From assembly GCA_022394775.1 (NCBI GenBank), contig JAGFCB010000034.1, positions 29,118 to 93,117 of the forward strand: a stretch of DNA of 64,000 nucleotides. Reading direction: 5' to 3'. The DNA comes from Candidatus Poribacteria bacterium. GTDB taxonomy: Bacteria; Poribacteria; WGA-4E; WGA-3G. The translations under genes were made by a program, and so were the position numbers. The notes below the pieces were generated by a model that ran no database searches, was not told where the DNA came from, and saw nothing but the letters and a program-made list of their open reading frames with translations. This document shows positions 1 to 8,005 of the stretch, piece after piece; the first letter of the stretch is position 1, and the number at the start of each line of letters is the position of its first letter.

Positions 1-322
1 ACGCAGCGTGTTCATTGAGATAGAACCACGCTTCCATCGTGATTACACCCTTTTCGCCGATCGGAACGATAAAATCATTTGCAGCCATTTGGACAACACC
101 GCCGTTGAGACGTATCCCTTTTTTAAACGCACCGTCAACAAGGGATCCTTTCCCGGCGAGTTCTGCCTGATTTCCGTTGCCGGAATCGTCAGTAATTTTG
201 TTACCGCTTATCCTGTCAAAAGAGTAGTAGACAAGGATGTCCTCTTCCTCGACAGCATGAGAGAGACTCACAGCAAATATGCATACTGCTAAAAGTCCCA
301 ACAGAAATAGATTTCTACGCAT
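1..322 (-). CDS. Secreted LamG-domain protein, N-terminal part (runs off the left edge)
   Basis: Reading the minus strand from an ATG at 320-322 gives an open frame to the window edge. It begins with a signal peptide (MRRNLFLLGLLAVCIFAVSL...) and continues with a typical start of a LamG/concanavalin-like fold: a YYSFD strand, then DDSGNGNQAEL and ITMEAWFYLN. A strong GGAGG Shine-Dalgarno lies about 8 bases before the ATG, which fixes the start. The DSGNGN motif matches the LamG genes at 13362, 19639 and 23900. The C-terminus is outside the window, so it is unknown whether it carries the C-terminal signature seen in those paralogues. Role unknown; a secreted carbohydrate-binding or adhesion function is inferred from the fold. 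Confidence 0.8.
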   Translation of the reverse strand, partial: MRRNLFLLGLLAVCIFAVSLSHAVEEEDILVYYSFDRISGNKITDDSGNGNQAELAGKGSLVDGAFKKGIRLNGGVVQMAANDFIVPIGEKGVITMEAWFYLNEHAA

Positions 323-533
323 TTTTTTCCTCCATTGATGTAACTAATTGAAATAATTCTAACACAAATGAGGAACAGTGTCAAAGCATTATTTGGTTTT
401 CAAGAGTTAGCTTTCAGCGAAGTTGTATAGGTTCAGCGATTTTCCGATAACTGCGTCGCCGTTTCTTCTATTCTGAGCACGCATAGAATCATTTCATCTT
501 GCGGGTTAGAACGTAAAGTGCTACAATAGTCCT
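323..533. other. Divergent intergenic region between the LamG gene and uppP
   Basis: This 211-bp AT-rich gap contains no convincing gene. It holds the Shine-Dalgarno of the leftward LamG gene at one end and the uppP promoter at the other. Confidence 0.5.
499..527 (+). promoter_or_regulatory. Sigma-70-type promoter of uppP
   Basis: TTGCGG at 499-504 and TACAAT at 522-527 are separated by exactly 17 bases. The start codon of uppP is at 534, only 6 bases after the -10 box, so transcription would begin at or next to the ATG. The mRNA would then be leaderless, in keeping with the absence of a Shine-Dalgarno. Confidence 0.6.
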
Positions 534-1358
534 ATGACCTTTCTTGAAGCGATTCTTCTCGGTATTTTACAAGGCTTAACCGAATTCCTACCTATTAGCA
601 GCTCAGGACATCTTGTTTTGGCACAGCAGTTTCTTGGACTGAAGGAGCCACTCGTTTTTTTCGATGTAATGCTCCACGTAGGGACGTTGGCAGCTGTACT
701 CGTCGTATATCGCGAAGCCATCGGGAAATTAGCGATAGGCGGCGTTTCTACACTTGTGGACACTCAATTTTGGCGAAAACCGAGTGCTACCTTCAATACA
801 TCCACCGAACTCAAGTTCATATCACTGATACTGCTCGGCTCTATTCCGACAGGTGTCATCGCAGTGTTGTTCAAGGATCAGTTAGAGTCTTTTTTCCATG
901 AAGTCCAACTCGTGAGTATCATGTTAATTCTGACAGGTCTTATCCTACAACTGCCTCGCCTTCGTAAACGGGATGTAGCAAGCAGTGCATTGAAGACGTG
1001 GCATGCGCCGCTTATCGGGATTGCACAAGGCTGTGCAATTACACCGGGCATTTCTCGTTCGGGCACAACAATCTCGTTAGCACTGTTTTTAGGTGTTCCA
1101 GCGAAAACGGCTGCGGAATACTCTTTTCTCCTCTCGATTCCTGCGATACTTGGGGCGGTTGTGCTGAAAATCCGGGATGTTGGAGATACTGCCATACCAC
1201 TATACATCGTGGGGGCGGGAATGCTCGCTGCATTTATTGTCGGCTATCTCGCGTTGCGGCTACTATTGGCTGTGCTAAATCGAGGTAAATTCTCACTGTT
1301 TTCTTACTACTGCATCGTTTTAGGATTGGTATCGTTCTTAATTGCCTTAACCCAATAA
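534..1358 (+). CDS. uppP: Undecaprenyl-diphosphatase UppP (BacA)
   Basis: Integral membrane enzyme that dephosphorylates undecaprenyl diphosphate, recycling the lipid carrier used for peptidoglycan and other glycans; loss or overexpression changes bacitracin sensitivity in known members. The 274-residue length is normal. Both family signatures are visible: the N-terminal LTEFLPISSSGHL (about residues 15-27) and PGISRSGTT (about 170-178), with several hydrophobic helices between and after. The gene has its own promoter with the -10 box 6 bases from the ATG. Its last 52 bases overlap the 3' end of the convergent methyltransferase gene. It faces a leftward block of isoprenoid and glycosyl-transfer genes, which fits a shared envelope theme. 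Confidence 0.95.
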   Translation: MTFLEAILLGILQGLTEFLPISSSGHLVLAQQFLGLKEPLVFFDVMLHVGTLAAVLVVYREAIGKLAIGGVSTLVDTQFWRKPSATFNTSTELKFISLILLGSIPTGVIAVLFKDQLESFFHEVQLVSIMLILTGLILQLPRLRKRDVASSALKTWHAPLIGIAQGCAITPGISRSGTTISLALFLGVPAKTAAEYSFLLSIPAILGAVVLKIRDVGDTAIPLYIVGAGMLAAFIVGYLALRLLLAVLNRGKFSLFSYYCIVLGLVSFLIALTQ

Positions 1359-2002
1359 GTCGCGACACATCCCAAGATTTTTTGATTATAGTGGCGCACC
1401 GCTGGCACGACACCGATACTCTCCAAGAGGTCACAAATTTTCCTGTCGTTCTGGAGTGTGTTTCGGATCCATTTTTTCCCGGTACATCTATAAATTAGAC
1501 TGGCGAGATACATCTGCAGCGGCTTGAGTCTGAAGCGTTTGAGATAGCGGAGTGGGAAGCCTAAGCCGTGTCCGGAGATAGCGAGCGTCCCGCCGGGTTT
1601 CAAGACGCGTGCGAGTTCAGTCAAAGCAACTGTGTCGTCAGGCACGTGTGGCATGACCAGGAAACAGGTTACGAGATCAAAAGTTTCATCTGCGAACGGT
1701 AACGTCGGGAGTGATGCACGGAGCAAGGTCGGCACTGCAGAAGGTGGGGCTATTGATTTTTGGATTTGAGAGCGTCCAAACACCAAGAAGGTCTCGTCTA
1801 TATCAACACCGATAAGGAGTTCCGGTGCATCGGTGGAGAGTGCAACGAGGAGGTTCCCTGGTCCGCATCCGACATCTAACACCCTTTTACCAGTAGCATT
1901 GATATTCAGTGTTTCAAGTTGTTTTCGTGTTGTGCCGTGTTTTAATTCGTGGTAAGCGTTCTGGATATAGGCATCATGCCATTTGGTCAATCTATTTTCC
2001 AT
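1307..2002 (-). CDS. Class I SAM-dependent methyltransferase
   Basis: Rossmann-fold methyltransferase of 231 residues. Motif I is VLDVGCGPGN (residues 41-50), followed by an acidic LIGVDID strand and the ETFDLVTCFLVMPHVPDD motif of the UbiE/Methyltransf_11 group, then ELARVLKPGGTLAIS. The substrate cannot be named. It starts 10 bases after the glycosyltransferase gene and is probably its cotranscribed partner, suggesting methylation of a glycan, glycolipid or related envelope molecule. The start is preceded by an AT-rich stretch with no clear Shine-Dalgarno. Its 3' end overlaps uppP by 52 bases tail to tail. Confidence 0.85.
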   Translation of the reverse strand: MENRLTKWHDAYIQNAYHELKHGTTRKQLETLNINATGKRVLDVGCGPGNLLVALSTDAPELLIGVDIDETFLVFGRSQIQKSIAPPSAVPTLLRASLPTLPFADETFDLVTCFLVMPHVPDDTVALTELARVLKPGGTLAISGHGLGFPLRYLKRFRLKPLQMYLASLIYRCTGKKWIRNTLQNDRKICDLLESIGVVPAVRHYNQKILGCVATYWVKAIKNDTNPKTMQ

Positions 2003-2012
2003 TTTTTAAATA

Positions 2013-3107
2013 TTATAAAAACTGTTTATAGAGAGCTTCCAATTTCTTGATAGATTCCGCACTATTGAACTTCTCCTGAATAGTTGCGCGTGCGTTTTTA
2101 CCTAATTCCGTTGCAAAATCAGGAGCAGTCAATACCCGTTGCAGTGCCGATGCTAATGATGTTGGATCTTTCGCGGGAACTCGAACGCCGTTTGCCTCGT
2201 CTTCAACCAGGTCTACAATGCCACCTACATCTGATGCAATACAAGGCATCCCGATCCCCATCGCCTCAATTAGCGCGTTTGGTGAACTTTCGTGTAGTGA
2301 GGGCAGCACGAAAACATCCGCTGTCAAGAGTACAGAGAAAACATCCTCACAAAAACCGGGGAATGTTATCTGATTGGAAAGTCCATATTCTGCCACAAGT
2401 GCATGGAGTTCTGCTTCCAGTTCACCCTCACCGAGAAACATGCATTGCCACGCGATATCTTGCTGTTTGAGTAAATTCAACGCCTCGATTAGATACTGGT
2501 GCCCTTTTTCGGGGGCGAACCGTCCGACGCTGACTATCAATTTTACCTTGGTATCGGGTGCTTGAGGCTGTGTCCATACTTCAGTCGGTAATTCTAATAG
2601 GTTTGGGATGCTAAAAATCTTTTTGTCTGGATACAGCTGACAGAGATGGCGTTGGATTGGTTGGGAGTTCGTCAGCAGTATATTGGTGGTGTTGTAGATA
2701 AATTTTTCTGTTAGCCAGAGCCGAAACCCACTGTATCTCGCATGGTAATCGCCGCGCTGGGAGGCGATAAACGGAATACGTCGCCAAAAGCCGCACTTCC
2801 GAGAGAGTCCGCAGAGAAAATTGGAGTACCAGAGCCAACTATGTACGATGTCGGGTTGGGTCGCTTTAATAATACCGGCGATCGCGAACGCTTTTTCTAA
2901 TAGATACCTGCGTTTGTCTTTGATTGTGAGTGTGATAATCTCTCGGACACACGGTATTGCTGCAAGTTCTGCTGCGCGTTCGCCTTCGGCACGGCTCAGC
3001 ACAACGGATGCCTCATACTGCTCAGGTGGTAATTGTGCTAATGTCTTGAGCAACTGCGATTCGGCACCGTCTTTTGTCATGGAATCAATAACATAAAGTA
3101 TTCGCAA
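2013..3107 (-). CDS. Glycosyltransferase family 4 protein (GT-B fold)
   Basis: Transfers a sugar from an activated donor to an unknown acceptor, probably in envelope or exopolysaccharide synthesis. The 364-residue protein has the usual GT4 layout: N-terminal acceptor domain with DGAESQLL (residues 13-20), the linker strand VSVGRFAPEKG (about 192-202), and the donor-site segment HESSPNALIEAMG (about 272-284) with the two acidic residues of the EX7E motif. The start is a TTG codon with AAGGAAAG upstream. It follows the GT39-like gene and precedes a methyltransferase, all leftward, suggesting one glycan-assembly transcript. Confidence 0.9.
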   Translation of the reverse strand: MRILYVIDSMTKDGAESQLLKTLAQLPPEQYEASVVLSRAEGERAAELAAIPCVREIITLTIKDKRRYLLEKAFAIAGIIKATQPDIVHSWLWYSNFLCGLSRKCGFWRRIPFIASQRGDYHARYSGFRLWLTEKFIYNTTNILLTNSQPIQRHLCQLYPDKKIFSIPNLLELPTEVWTQPQAPDTKVKLIVSVGRFAPEKGHQYLIEALNLLKQQDIAWQCMFLGEGELEAELHALVAEYGLSNQITFPGFCEDVFSVLLTADVFVLPSLHESSPNALIEAMGIGMPCIASDVGGIVDLVEDEANGVRVPAKDPTSLASALQRVLTAPDFATELGKNARATIQEKFNSAESIKKLEALYKQFL

Positions 3108-3277
3108 TTTTTTAACTTTCCTTGCGGTTCGGTGAGGTATGTCGTGCTAACACGCGCCTTTCCGTATATCCGTCCTCCATTTCATTACGGACTGCTTTTG
3201 GGTATGCCTGGCTGTTTTTGGTTAATGCGCGTGGTAGGTAGCAACGTTGACTGCGCGCGGACAAACTAAAAAAGCAC

Positions 3278-4795
3278 TTACCAATACGTGTAAAGTAGGA
3301 CTTCCCCGATGATAAGTTGTGCCACGAGTATACCGCACACCCAGTAGAGATCGGAGATCGGGCGATCCGTGAGGTGTTTGGCGACGGGGATAACGAAGAA
3401 TGGCACCATGAAAATCCAGATACGCTCAACTTCCATTGTGAACAAAGTCGAGAATGTGAAAAAGAGGAGTGTAATCAGGAAGCCGATGACGAAAGTGTCT
3501 ACGTGCTCGTGCCGAAAAATCCAAGAAATTCGTGATTCACCAATTGGCTGTTCAGAGGTACGCGTGTTGTGTCGCCACTCCGTTATTGTTGAGGCGAGTT
3601 GCCGGAGCCAAACAGTTGTTATCGGGAACCCCACACCGATGAGAAAAGCAAATAGATTTGCGAAACTCAGGTGGAAATAACGTCCGATACTTTCGTACCC
3701 TGTTCCCATGCCCATTTCATCTTTTTTGATCGCTGCCCAGAGTGCTTCAATCGGACGGAATCCGGTCAGGACGAATAACAGAAGGTAGAATCCGATGAAT
3801 CCTGAACTCGCGAACAGGAGAACTTTAAGATACTGCACGAACCGTTTCCGTTCCAATAAGGCGATCACGCACAAAAACACACCCACAACCACTGTTGAAT
3901 AAGTCATAAACATCCCAAGTGCAAGCGAGATGCCTGTGAATAAACTATACGGACGGAATTCATTCCATTTCTGGTCGGCTATGGTTTCCCGTTCTCGCGC
4001 CATATAAAAGAGGTAGACGCTCAAGATCGGGAAGACACTGAAGGGACCATCCATTGAGGTACCGGTGAACATCACAAAGTTGGGTGTGATAAGAAATAGG
4101 AGGAGTGCGTAACGTGCGACTTTTTTGCCGTAAAGTATCTCAGCAAGCCGATAGATCGGTATCACTGTGATCGCGGTGAAGAGAATGGAGATTAATGATG
4201 CCGATATGAGATTGTAACCGAAGAGTCCGCTAACAAGCCACAAGAAAATCACGCCTCCCGGTGGATGCGTGCGTGTATGTCCTGAAAGTGTACCAAACAA
4301 TTCAGGTTTGCTGTAATCCCTTAAGAACGTGATCCCGAGTTCGTCAACGCGTGGAACATCACCGTAATACTCCAATGAAGTTCGTGTATAAGGTTCTAAA
4401 AGCGTCAAGATTCGCTCTTTCGCGCCTTCTGCCCCGATTTCTCGGTATCCATCAATTTGGGCGACCCCAATGTTAATCACGCAGAAAAGTGCAATTGCTA
4501 CCCAGAGTAAACGCCGATTCGAGACTTGCGAATCCATGCATAGATGGCGGAAATACAAATAGCACATACATACGATGAGTGCGGCGGGTAACGTCCATAC
4601 ACTGAAATCAAAACTCGGTTGGGCGTAAAGCGGTACAACATGATTGTTATATCCGACTGCTCCCAAGTCAAGTCCTGTCTCGCGCATGATATATTTTAGG
4701 AGCAGGTGATACGCAGCGAAAAATAGCGCGATTAATCCAATTTGGACGGGTATTGACTGAATGGCTTTTTGGTTGTGCTGCTGAATATCTTTCAT
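3278..4795 (-). CDS. Multi-membrane-spanning glycosyltransferase (GT39/ArnT-like)
   Basis: A 505-residue integral membrane protein with about ten to twelve hydrophobic helices and a large extracytoplasmic loop near residues 125-180. That loop contains DELG and a THPPGG segment typical of dolichol- or polyprenyl-phosphate-dependent mannosyltransferase-like proteins (PMT_2/glycosyltransferase 39 group). Such enzymes use a lipid-linked sugar to modify proteins or lipids outside the membrane. Substrate is unknown. A GAGGG Shine-Dalgarno supports the start. The ispG stop lies only 9 bases upstream, so it is probably cotranscribed with that isoprenoid-pathway gene, which ultimately feeds polyprenyl carriers. 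Confidence 0.8.
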   Translation of the reverse strand: MKDIQQHNQKAIQSIPVQIGLIALFFAAYHLLLKYIMRETGLDLGAVGYNNHVVPLYAQPSFDFSVWTLPAALIVCMCYLYFRHLCMDSQVSNRRLLWVAIALFCVINIGVAQIDGYREIGAEGAKERILTLLEPYTRTSLEYYGDVPRVDELGITFLRDYSKPELFGTLSGHTRTHPPGGVIFLWLVSGLFGYNLISASLISILFTAITVIPIYRLAEILYGKKVARYALLLFLITPNFVMFTGTSMDGPFSVFPILSVYLFYMARERETIADQKWNEFRPYSLFTGISLALGMFMTYSTVVVGVFLCVIALLERKRFVQYLKVLLFASSGFIGFYLLLFVLTGFRPIEALWAAIKKDEMGMGTGYESIGRYFHLSFANLFAFLIGVGFPITTVWLRQLASTITEWRHNTRTSEQPIGESRISWIFRHEHVDTFVIGFLITLLFFTFSTLFTMEVERIWIFMVPFFVIPVAKHLTDRPISDLYWVCGILVAQLIIGEVLLYTYW

Positions 4796-4804
4796 CTTTA
4801 CCCT

Positions 4805-5929
4805 CTATGAGGCATTATCAATCTGAGATGCTTGAAGTTGCTGTGCTGCCTCGAGTAGTGCATTCGCTAAAAACTCAGGATTGACTTCGTCGCGCCCTCG
4901 GAAGGTTTGGACGCGTTCACCGCGCACTTTAAGGACTGCGAGTTCTTTACCGCCCAAGTGGATACCGACCTCAGCATTGCGGGTTTCACCGGGGCCGTTG
5001 ACTTCACAGCCCATCACCGCCACAGGAATGTTGATGCCGTGTTTCTCCAAGAGTTCTTCGGCGACAGCAACGATGTTTTCATAATCCGCATCTGGATCAC
5101 CACGCCCACAGAACGGACAAGAGACTACGTCCAGCATGTCTTCCGCCATACCGAGTGCGCGCAAGAGTTCTTTCGCCGTCAAGACTTCTTCAACGGGGTC
5201 GCCAGTAATCGAGATGCGTATCGTATCACCGATCCCCTCCATTAGAAGTGTACCGATGCCGAGCGTCGATTTGACATGCGCACGCCTCGGTGTCCCGGCT
5301 TCTGTTACACCGAGATGTAATGGATACGGAACTTTTGCTGAGAGTTGGCGGTTCGCCTCTATCATGCGAATCGGATCGCTCGATTTAACGGAGATAGCGA
5401 TGTCTCTGAAATCGTGCTCTTCACAGATATTGACGTGCCGCATCGCGCTCTCCACCAACGCCTCGGCTGTCGGCGACGGGTATTTATCCAGCAGATCCTT
5501 TTCGAGCGATCCCTCGTTAACCCCGATACGGATGGGGATATTCGCTGCTTTCGCTGCAGACAGGACCTCTGCAATCCGCTTCTCGTTACCAATATTACCC
5601 GGATTGATACGGACTTTTGCGACCCCAGCATCTACTGCAGCAAGTGCATACCGGTAGTTGAAATGGATATCTGATACTATCGGAACAGATGCGCGCTTCA
5701 CAATCGAACTGAGTGCTTTCGCGTCCTCTTCCTCTGGGACAGCAACGCGGACAATCTGCGCGCCCGCTTCTGCACACCGTTCTACTTGTGCTAATGTTGC
5801 ATCAACATCGTGCGTCAGTGTCGTCGTCATCGTCTGGATAGAGACAGGACTGCCACCGCCGATTGGGACATCTCCTACCATAATTTTACGTGTCGCTCGT
5901 TTGTTGGTGATCTGTATGAGTTCTTTCAT
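4805..5929 (-). CDS. ispG: 4-hydroxy-3-methylbut-2-enyl diphosphate synthase (IspG/GcpE)
   Basis: Iron-sulfur enzyme of the MEP isoprenoid pathway that reduces methylerythritol cyclodiphosphate to HMBPP. Visible hallmarks are TRKIMVGDVPIGGGSPVSIQ near the N-terminus, VSDIHFNY, VRINPGNIG, and the C-terminal [4Fe-4S] ligands: two Cys in CPFCGR (about 271 and 274) and one in GCEVNGPGE (about 308). Length is normal for the short form lacking the plant-type insert. An in-frame GTG at 5950 would add 7 residues; the ATG at 5929 is preferred because the added segment is not conserved-looking and neither has a strong Shine-Dalgarno. It precedes the GT39-like gene by 9 bases. Confidence 0.95.
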   Translation of the reverse strand: MKELIQITNKRATRKIMVGDVPIGGGSPVSIQTMTTTLTHDVDATLAQVERCAEAGAQIVRVAVPEEEDAKALSSIVKRASVPIVSDIHFNYRYALAAVDAGVAKVRINPGNIGNEKRIAEVLSAAKAANIPIRIGVNEGSLEKDLLDKYPSPTAEALVESAMRHVNICEEHDFRDIAISVKSSDPIRMIEANRQLSAKVPYPLHLGVTEAGTPRRAHVKSTLGIGTLLMEGIGDTIRISITGDPVEEVLTAKELLRALGMAEDMLDVVSCPFCGRGDPDADYENIVAVAEELLEKHGINIPVAVMGCEVNGPGETRNAEVGIHLGGKELAVLKVRGERVQTFRGRDEVNPEFLANALLEAAQQLQASQIDNAS

Positions 5930-5971
5930 AGTTTTTTTAATGGTTATCACTTATCATGCTTCGCAGCGAGA

Positions 5972-6064
5972 GCAGTTGTCAGTTATGTTCTTGTGGCAGT
6001 AACAAAGGTTAGATCCACCACAAGGGGCCTCTTAACTGATAACTGGTCACTGGTAACTGACAAC
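5972..6064. repeat. MITE-like repeat with GTCAGTTA / TAACTGAC ends
   Basis: The spacer between hisC and ispG begins with AGTTGTCAGTTAT and ends with GGTAACTGACAACT, giving terminal inverted repeats of about 12 bases around an internal segment containing TTCTTGTGGCAG and CTTAACTGATAACTGG. A related copy lies at 39018-39120, and a short fragment (CAACTGATAACTATC) lies near 32137. No coding capacity. Its 6064 end abuts the hisC stop, so it may supply sequence to the end of that gene. Confidence 0.5.
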
Positions 6065-7135
6065 TCTTAAAGCCTTGATAAGTCTTTCGTTTTCTTGCCG
6101 TGTGCCGATTGTTACGCGGACTGCGTTTGGGTAGCCGTAACCTGCCATTGGACGCACGATGATCCCTTGTCTCAAAAGCGCGTCAGTGATGTCTGCGCCG
6201 GATTGTGGTACGTGCAACATAATGAAATTGCCTTCGGTTTGGATATAGCGAAGTCCCATGTCGTCAAACGCTTTATAGAGGAACGTTTTTCCTGCTGTGT
6301 TGCTTTTCTGACTTTTTGTAACGTGATCTGTATCTTTCAGTGCAGCGCGTGCTGCTGCTTGTCCTACTAAGCTGCAATTGAACGGCTGTCGGACTCGATT
6401 CAAGGTTTCTACTAATGGCGGTGACGCGATACCATAGCCAATGCGTAATCCAGCGAGTCCATAAATTTTTGAAAACGTTCGGGTGATGATAAAGTTTCGT
6501 CCTTCCAGCACATAAGGCAACGTCTGTGGATAGTCTGAACGGGCGACATATTCATAGTAGGCTTCGTCAAAAACAACAAGTACATCTTCCGGCACTTGCT
6601 CCATAAACGCTGCTGTTTCATCCGCTGTGACCATCGTTCCAGTCGGGTTATTTGGATTTGCGATGAAAATAATCTTCGTTTTATCCGTGATGGCTGCTGC
6701 CATAGTCGAGAGATCGTGTGTATCATTCACCATCGGCACGACAACGGCTGTTGCGCTGCACAATTTCGTTACAAGGCTATAGACGACGAATGCTCCCGCA
6801 GCATAGATGACTTCATCGTCCGGTGCAAGGTATGCCTCAGCGATTAACTGCAGCACATCGTTTGAACCATTCCCTAAAATCAGAGACTCAGGAGAAATAC
6901 CGAGGTGTTGCGCGAGGTCTCTTTTGAGATAGTAGGCGTTACCATCAGGGTAGAGATGCACCTGTGCAGCACTCTCAGCAATCGCTTGCACTGCTAATGG
7001 CGACGGACCCAACGGGTTTTCATTGGATGCCAGTTTGATAATATCGGTGATACCCAACTCGCGCTGGACTTCTTCAATCGGTTTACCGCCTTGATACGGT
7101 TGAATCGTGTCAATACTCGGCTTCGGTTTTAGCAT
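6047..7135 (-). CDS. hisC: Histidinol-phosphate aminotransferase (HisC)
   Basis: PLP-dependent fold-type I aminotransferase that converts imidazole-acetol phosphate to histidinol phosphate. The 362 residues match the family. Visible features are KLASNENPLGPSP (34-46), the cofactor-contacting NPNNPTG (160-166), FDEAYYEY (about 189-196), and the PLP lysine K223 in TFSKIYGLAGLRIGYG. No other his gene is adjacent, so activity on other 2-oxo acids or aromatic substrates is possible. No clear Shine-Dalgarno precedes the ATG. The last few codons overlap a repeat element that fills the gap to ispG. Confidence 0.9.
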   Translation of the reverse strand: MLKPKPSIDTIQPYQGGKPIEEVQRELGITDIIKLASNENPLGPSPLAVQAIAESAAQVHLYPDGNAYYLKRDLAQHLGISPESLILGNGSNDVLQLIAEAYLAPDDEVIYAAGAFVVYSLVTKLCSATAVVVPMVNDTHDLSTMAAAITDKTKIIFIANPNNPTGTMVTADETAAFMEQVPEDVLVVFDEAYYEYVARSDYPQTLPYVLEGRNFIITRTFSKIYGLAGLRIGYGIASPPLVETLNRVRQPFNCSLVGQAAARAALKDTDHVTKSQKSNTAGKTFLYKAFDDMGLRYIQTEGNFIMLHVPQSGADITDALLRQGIIVRPMAGYGYPNAVRVTIGTRQENERLIKALRVVSYQ

Positions 7136-7309
7136 AGTGTTTTTTGTGTCTCAATTCGTCTGTATCTTGTCTATTGATGTGCCTAAGCACAATTCTATTA
7201 TAGCACACCTCTCCTTTTTTCAAAAGGAAATTTCGGATATTGGTTGTCAGTTCTATTGGATTTACCATAGTTCTCCGTTAAAAGTGAACATCCCATCGCG
7301 ATATGTTTT

Positions 7310-7333
7310 GTAGGAGCGAGCTGTGCTCGCGAT
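7310..7333 (+). repeat. REP-like 24-nt palindrome, copy 1
   Basis: GTAG head, then arms GCGAGC and GCTCGC around a TGT loop, then GAT. Five further copies are in the window (42219, 43039, 61148, 63519, 63565), all 24 nt, with conserved GTAGGAGCG start and CGCGA end and different but complementary stem bases. Confidence 0.75.
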
Positions 7334-7363
7334 GCTTCGGAAAAAATGATTGAAAACCAACAA

Positions 7364-7470
7364 TTATAGTAAAATCCGAAAATAAGTTTACAGTTCGCCC
7401 GTCGTAGGGGCTGGGTAACCCAGCCCCTACGAGTTGTCGTGTGTGCAAATAATAATGGGATTGACTATAA
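7364..7470. repeat. MITE-like element with TATAGTAAAA ends and central GGCTGGGT hairpin
   Basis: Left end TTATAGTAAAA (7364-7374) and right end ACTATAA (7463-7469) are inverted. Between them is a perfect hairpin at 7404-7430 with arms GTAGGGGCTGGGT and its complement. The element at 57300-57419 has the same plan (TATAGTAAAA end, GGCTGGGTT hairpin, TTTTACTATAA end), and the right end alone recurs at 45997-46033. Confidence 0.6.
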
Positions 7471-7497
7471 ATGGTTCCACTGTCTACAAGAGATATA

Positions 7498-7526
7498 TTG
7501 ACACTCAAATAACACTCGTGTAAAAT
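7498..7526 (+). promoter_or_regulatory. Sigma-70-type promoter of the VOC gene
   Basis: TTGACA (7498-7503), a 17-base spacer, and TAAAAT (7521-7526). The start codon is at 7590, leaving a leader of about 55 bases with an AAAGGAG Shine-Dalgarno. Confidence 0.7.
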
Positions 7527-7589
7527 AGAACGCGATTCCAACAAAATTTCGACTCATCCAGTTCTTCTTATCAAAAAGGAGTAAGCACA

Positions 7590-7994
7590 ATGGCATTTTT
7601 GAGACACATCGCACTACGTACGAAGGATATGGAAGCGTCTCGCCGATTTTATGAGACCATCGGTTTTGAGTTTGTCGGTTACCGAGGACGCGGTGGACTT
7701 GACCTCTCCGACGGTACGCTGAACATGACAATCCTCCAATATAACGGCGAGGAACGGGCAGCCTTTGTGGAAGGCACAGAGTTTATCCATTTCGGCATCA
7801 TTGTTGAAGATTTGGCAGGCATCTATAACACGCTTCGCGAGGGTGGATTTGAGTTGCTGATGGATAATGTGAAAAAAGGCGACGAAATTAGTGCCGATAA
7901 ACCGCCTGAACGCTCTTTCAAAGTAGCAGATCCAGATGGCAACGTTGTCGATATTACCTGTGCCGCAGATGAATGGCGCGGTGTGAAAATTTAA
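7590..7994 (+). CDS. VOC-family (glyoxalase/bleomycin-resistance/dioxygenase fold) protein
   Basis: A 134-residue single-domain protein with the two beta-alpha-beta-beta-beta modules of the vicinal oxygen chelate fold. The N-terminal FLRHIALRTKDMEASRRFYE is the canonical first strand with a metal-ligand His, FIHFGIIVEDL opens the second module, and FKVADPDGNVVDIT carries the last strand. The substrate is not predictable. A promoter at 7498 and an AAAGGAG site support the start. It ends 11 bases before the WD40 gene start at 8006 and is probably cotranscribed with it, though a functional link between a soluble VOC enzyme and a secreted WD40 protein is not obvious. Confidence 0.85.
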   Translation: MAFLRHIALRTKDMEASRRFYETIGFEFVGYRGRGGLDLSDGTLNMTILQYNGEERAAFVEGTEFIHFGIIVEDLAGIYNTLREGGFELLMDNVKKGDEISADKPPERSFKVADPDGNVVDITCAADEWRGVKI

Positions 7995-8005
7995 GGAAAT
8001 TCCAC

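Larger units (their letters stand above)
7136..7589. other. 454-bp divergent intergenic region rich in palindromic elements
   Basis: No gene is evident. In order it holds a TATAAT-like box for hisC on the minus strand (7197-7202), a 24-nt REP-like palindrome (7310-7333), a MITE-like unit with a perfect hairpin (7364-7470), and a strong promoter for the VOC gene (7498-7526). Confidence 0.6.

Noticed and set aside
8..292. Plus-strand open frame of 94 codons at the left edge
   Set aside because: It is the antisense of a minus-strand frame that has a signal peptide, LamG features and a strong Shine-Dalgarno.
5136..5657. 173-codon plus-strand frame
   Set aside because: Antisense shadow of ispG, whose Fe-S ligands and motifs are intact.
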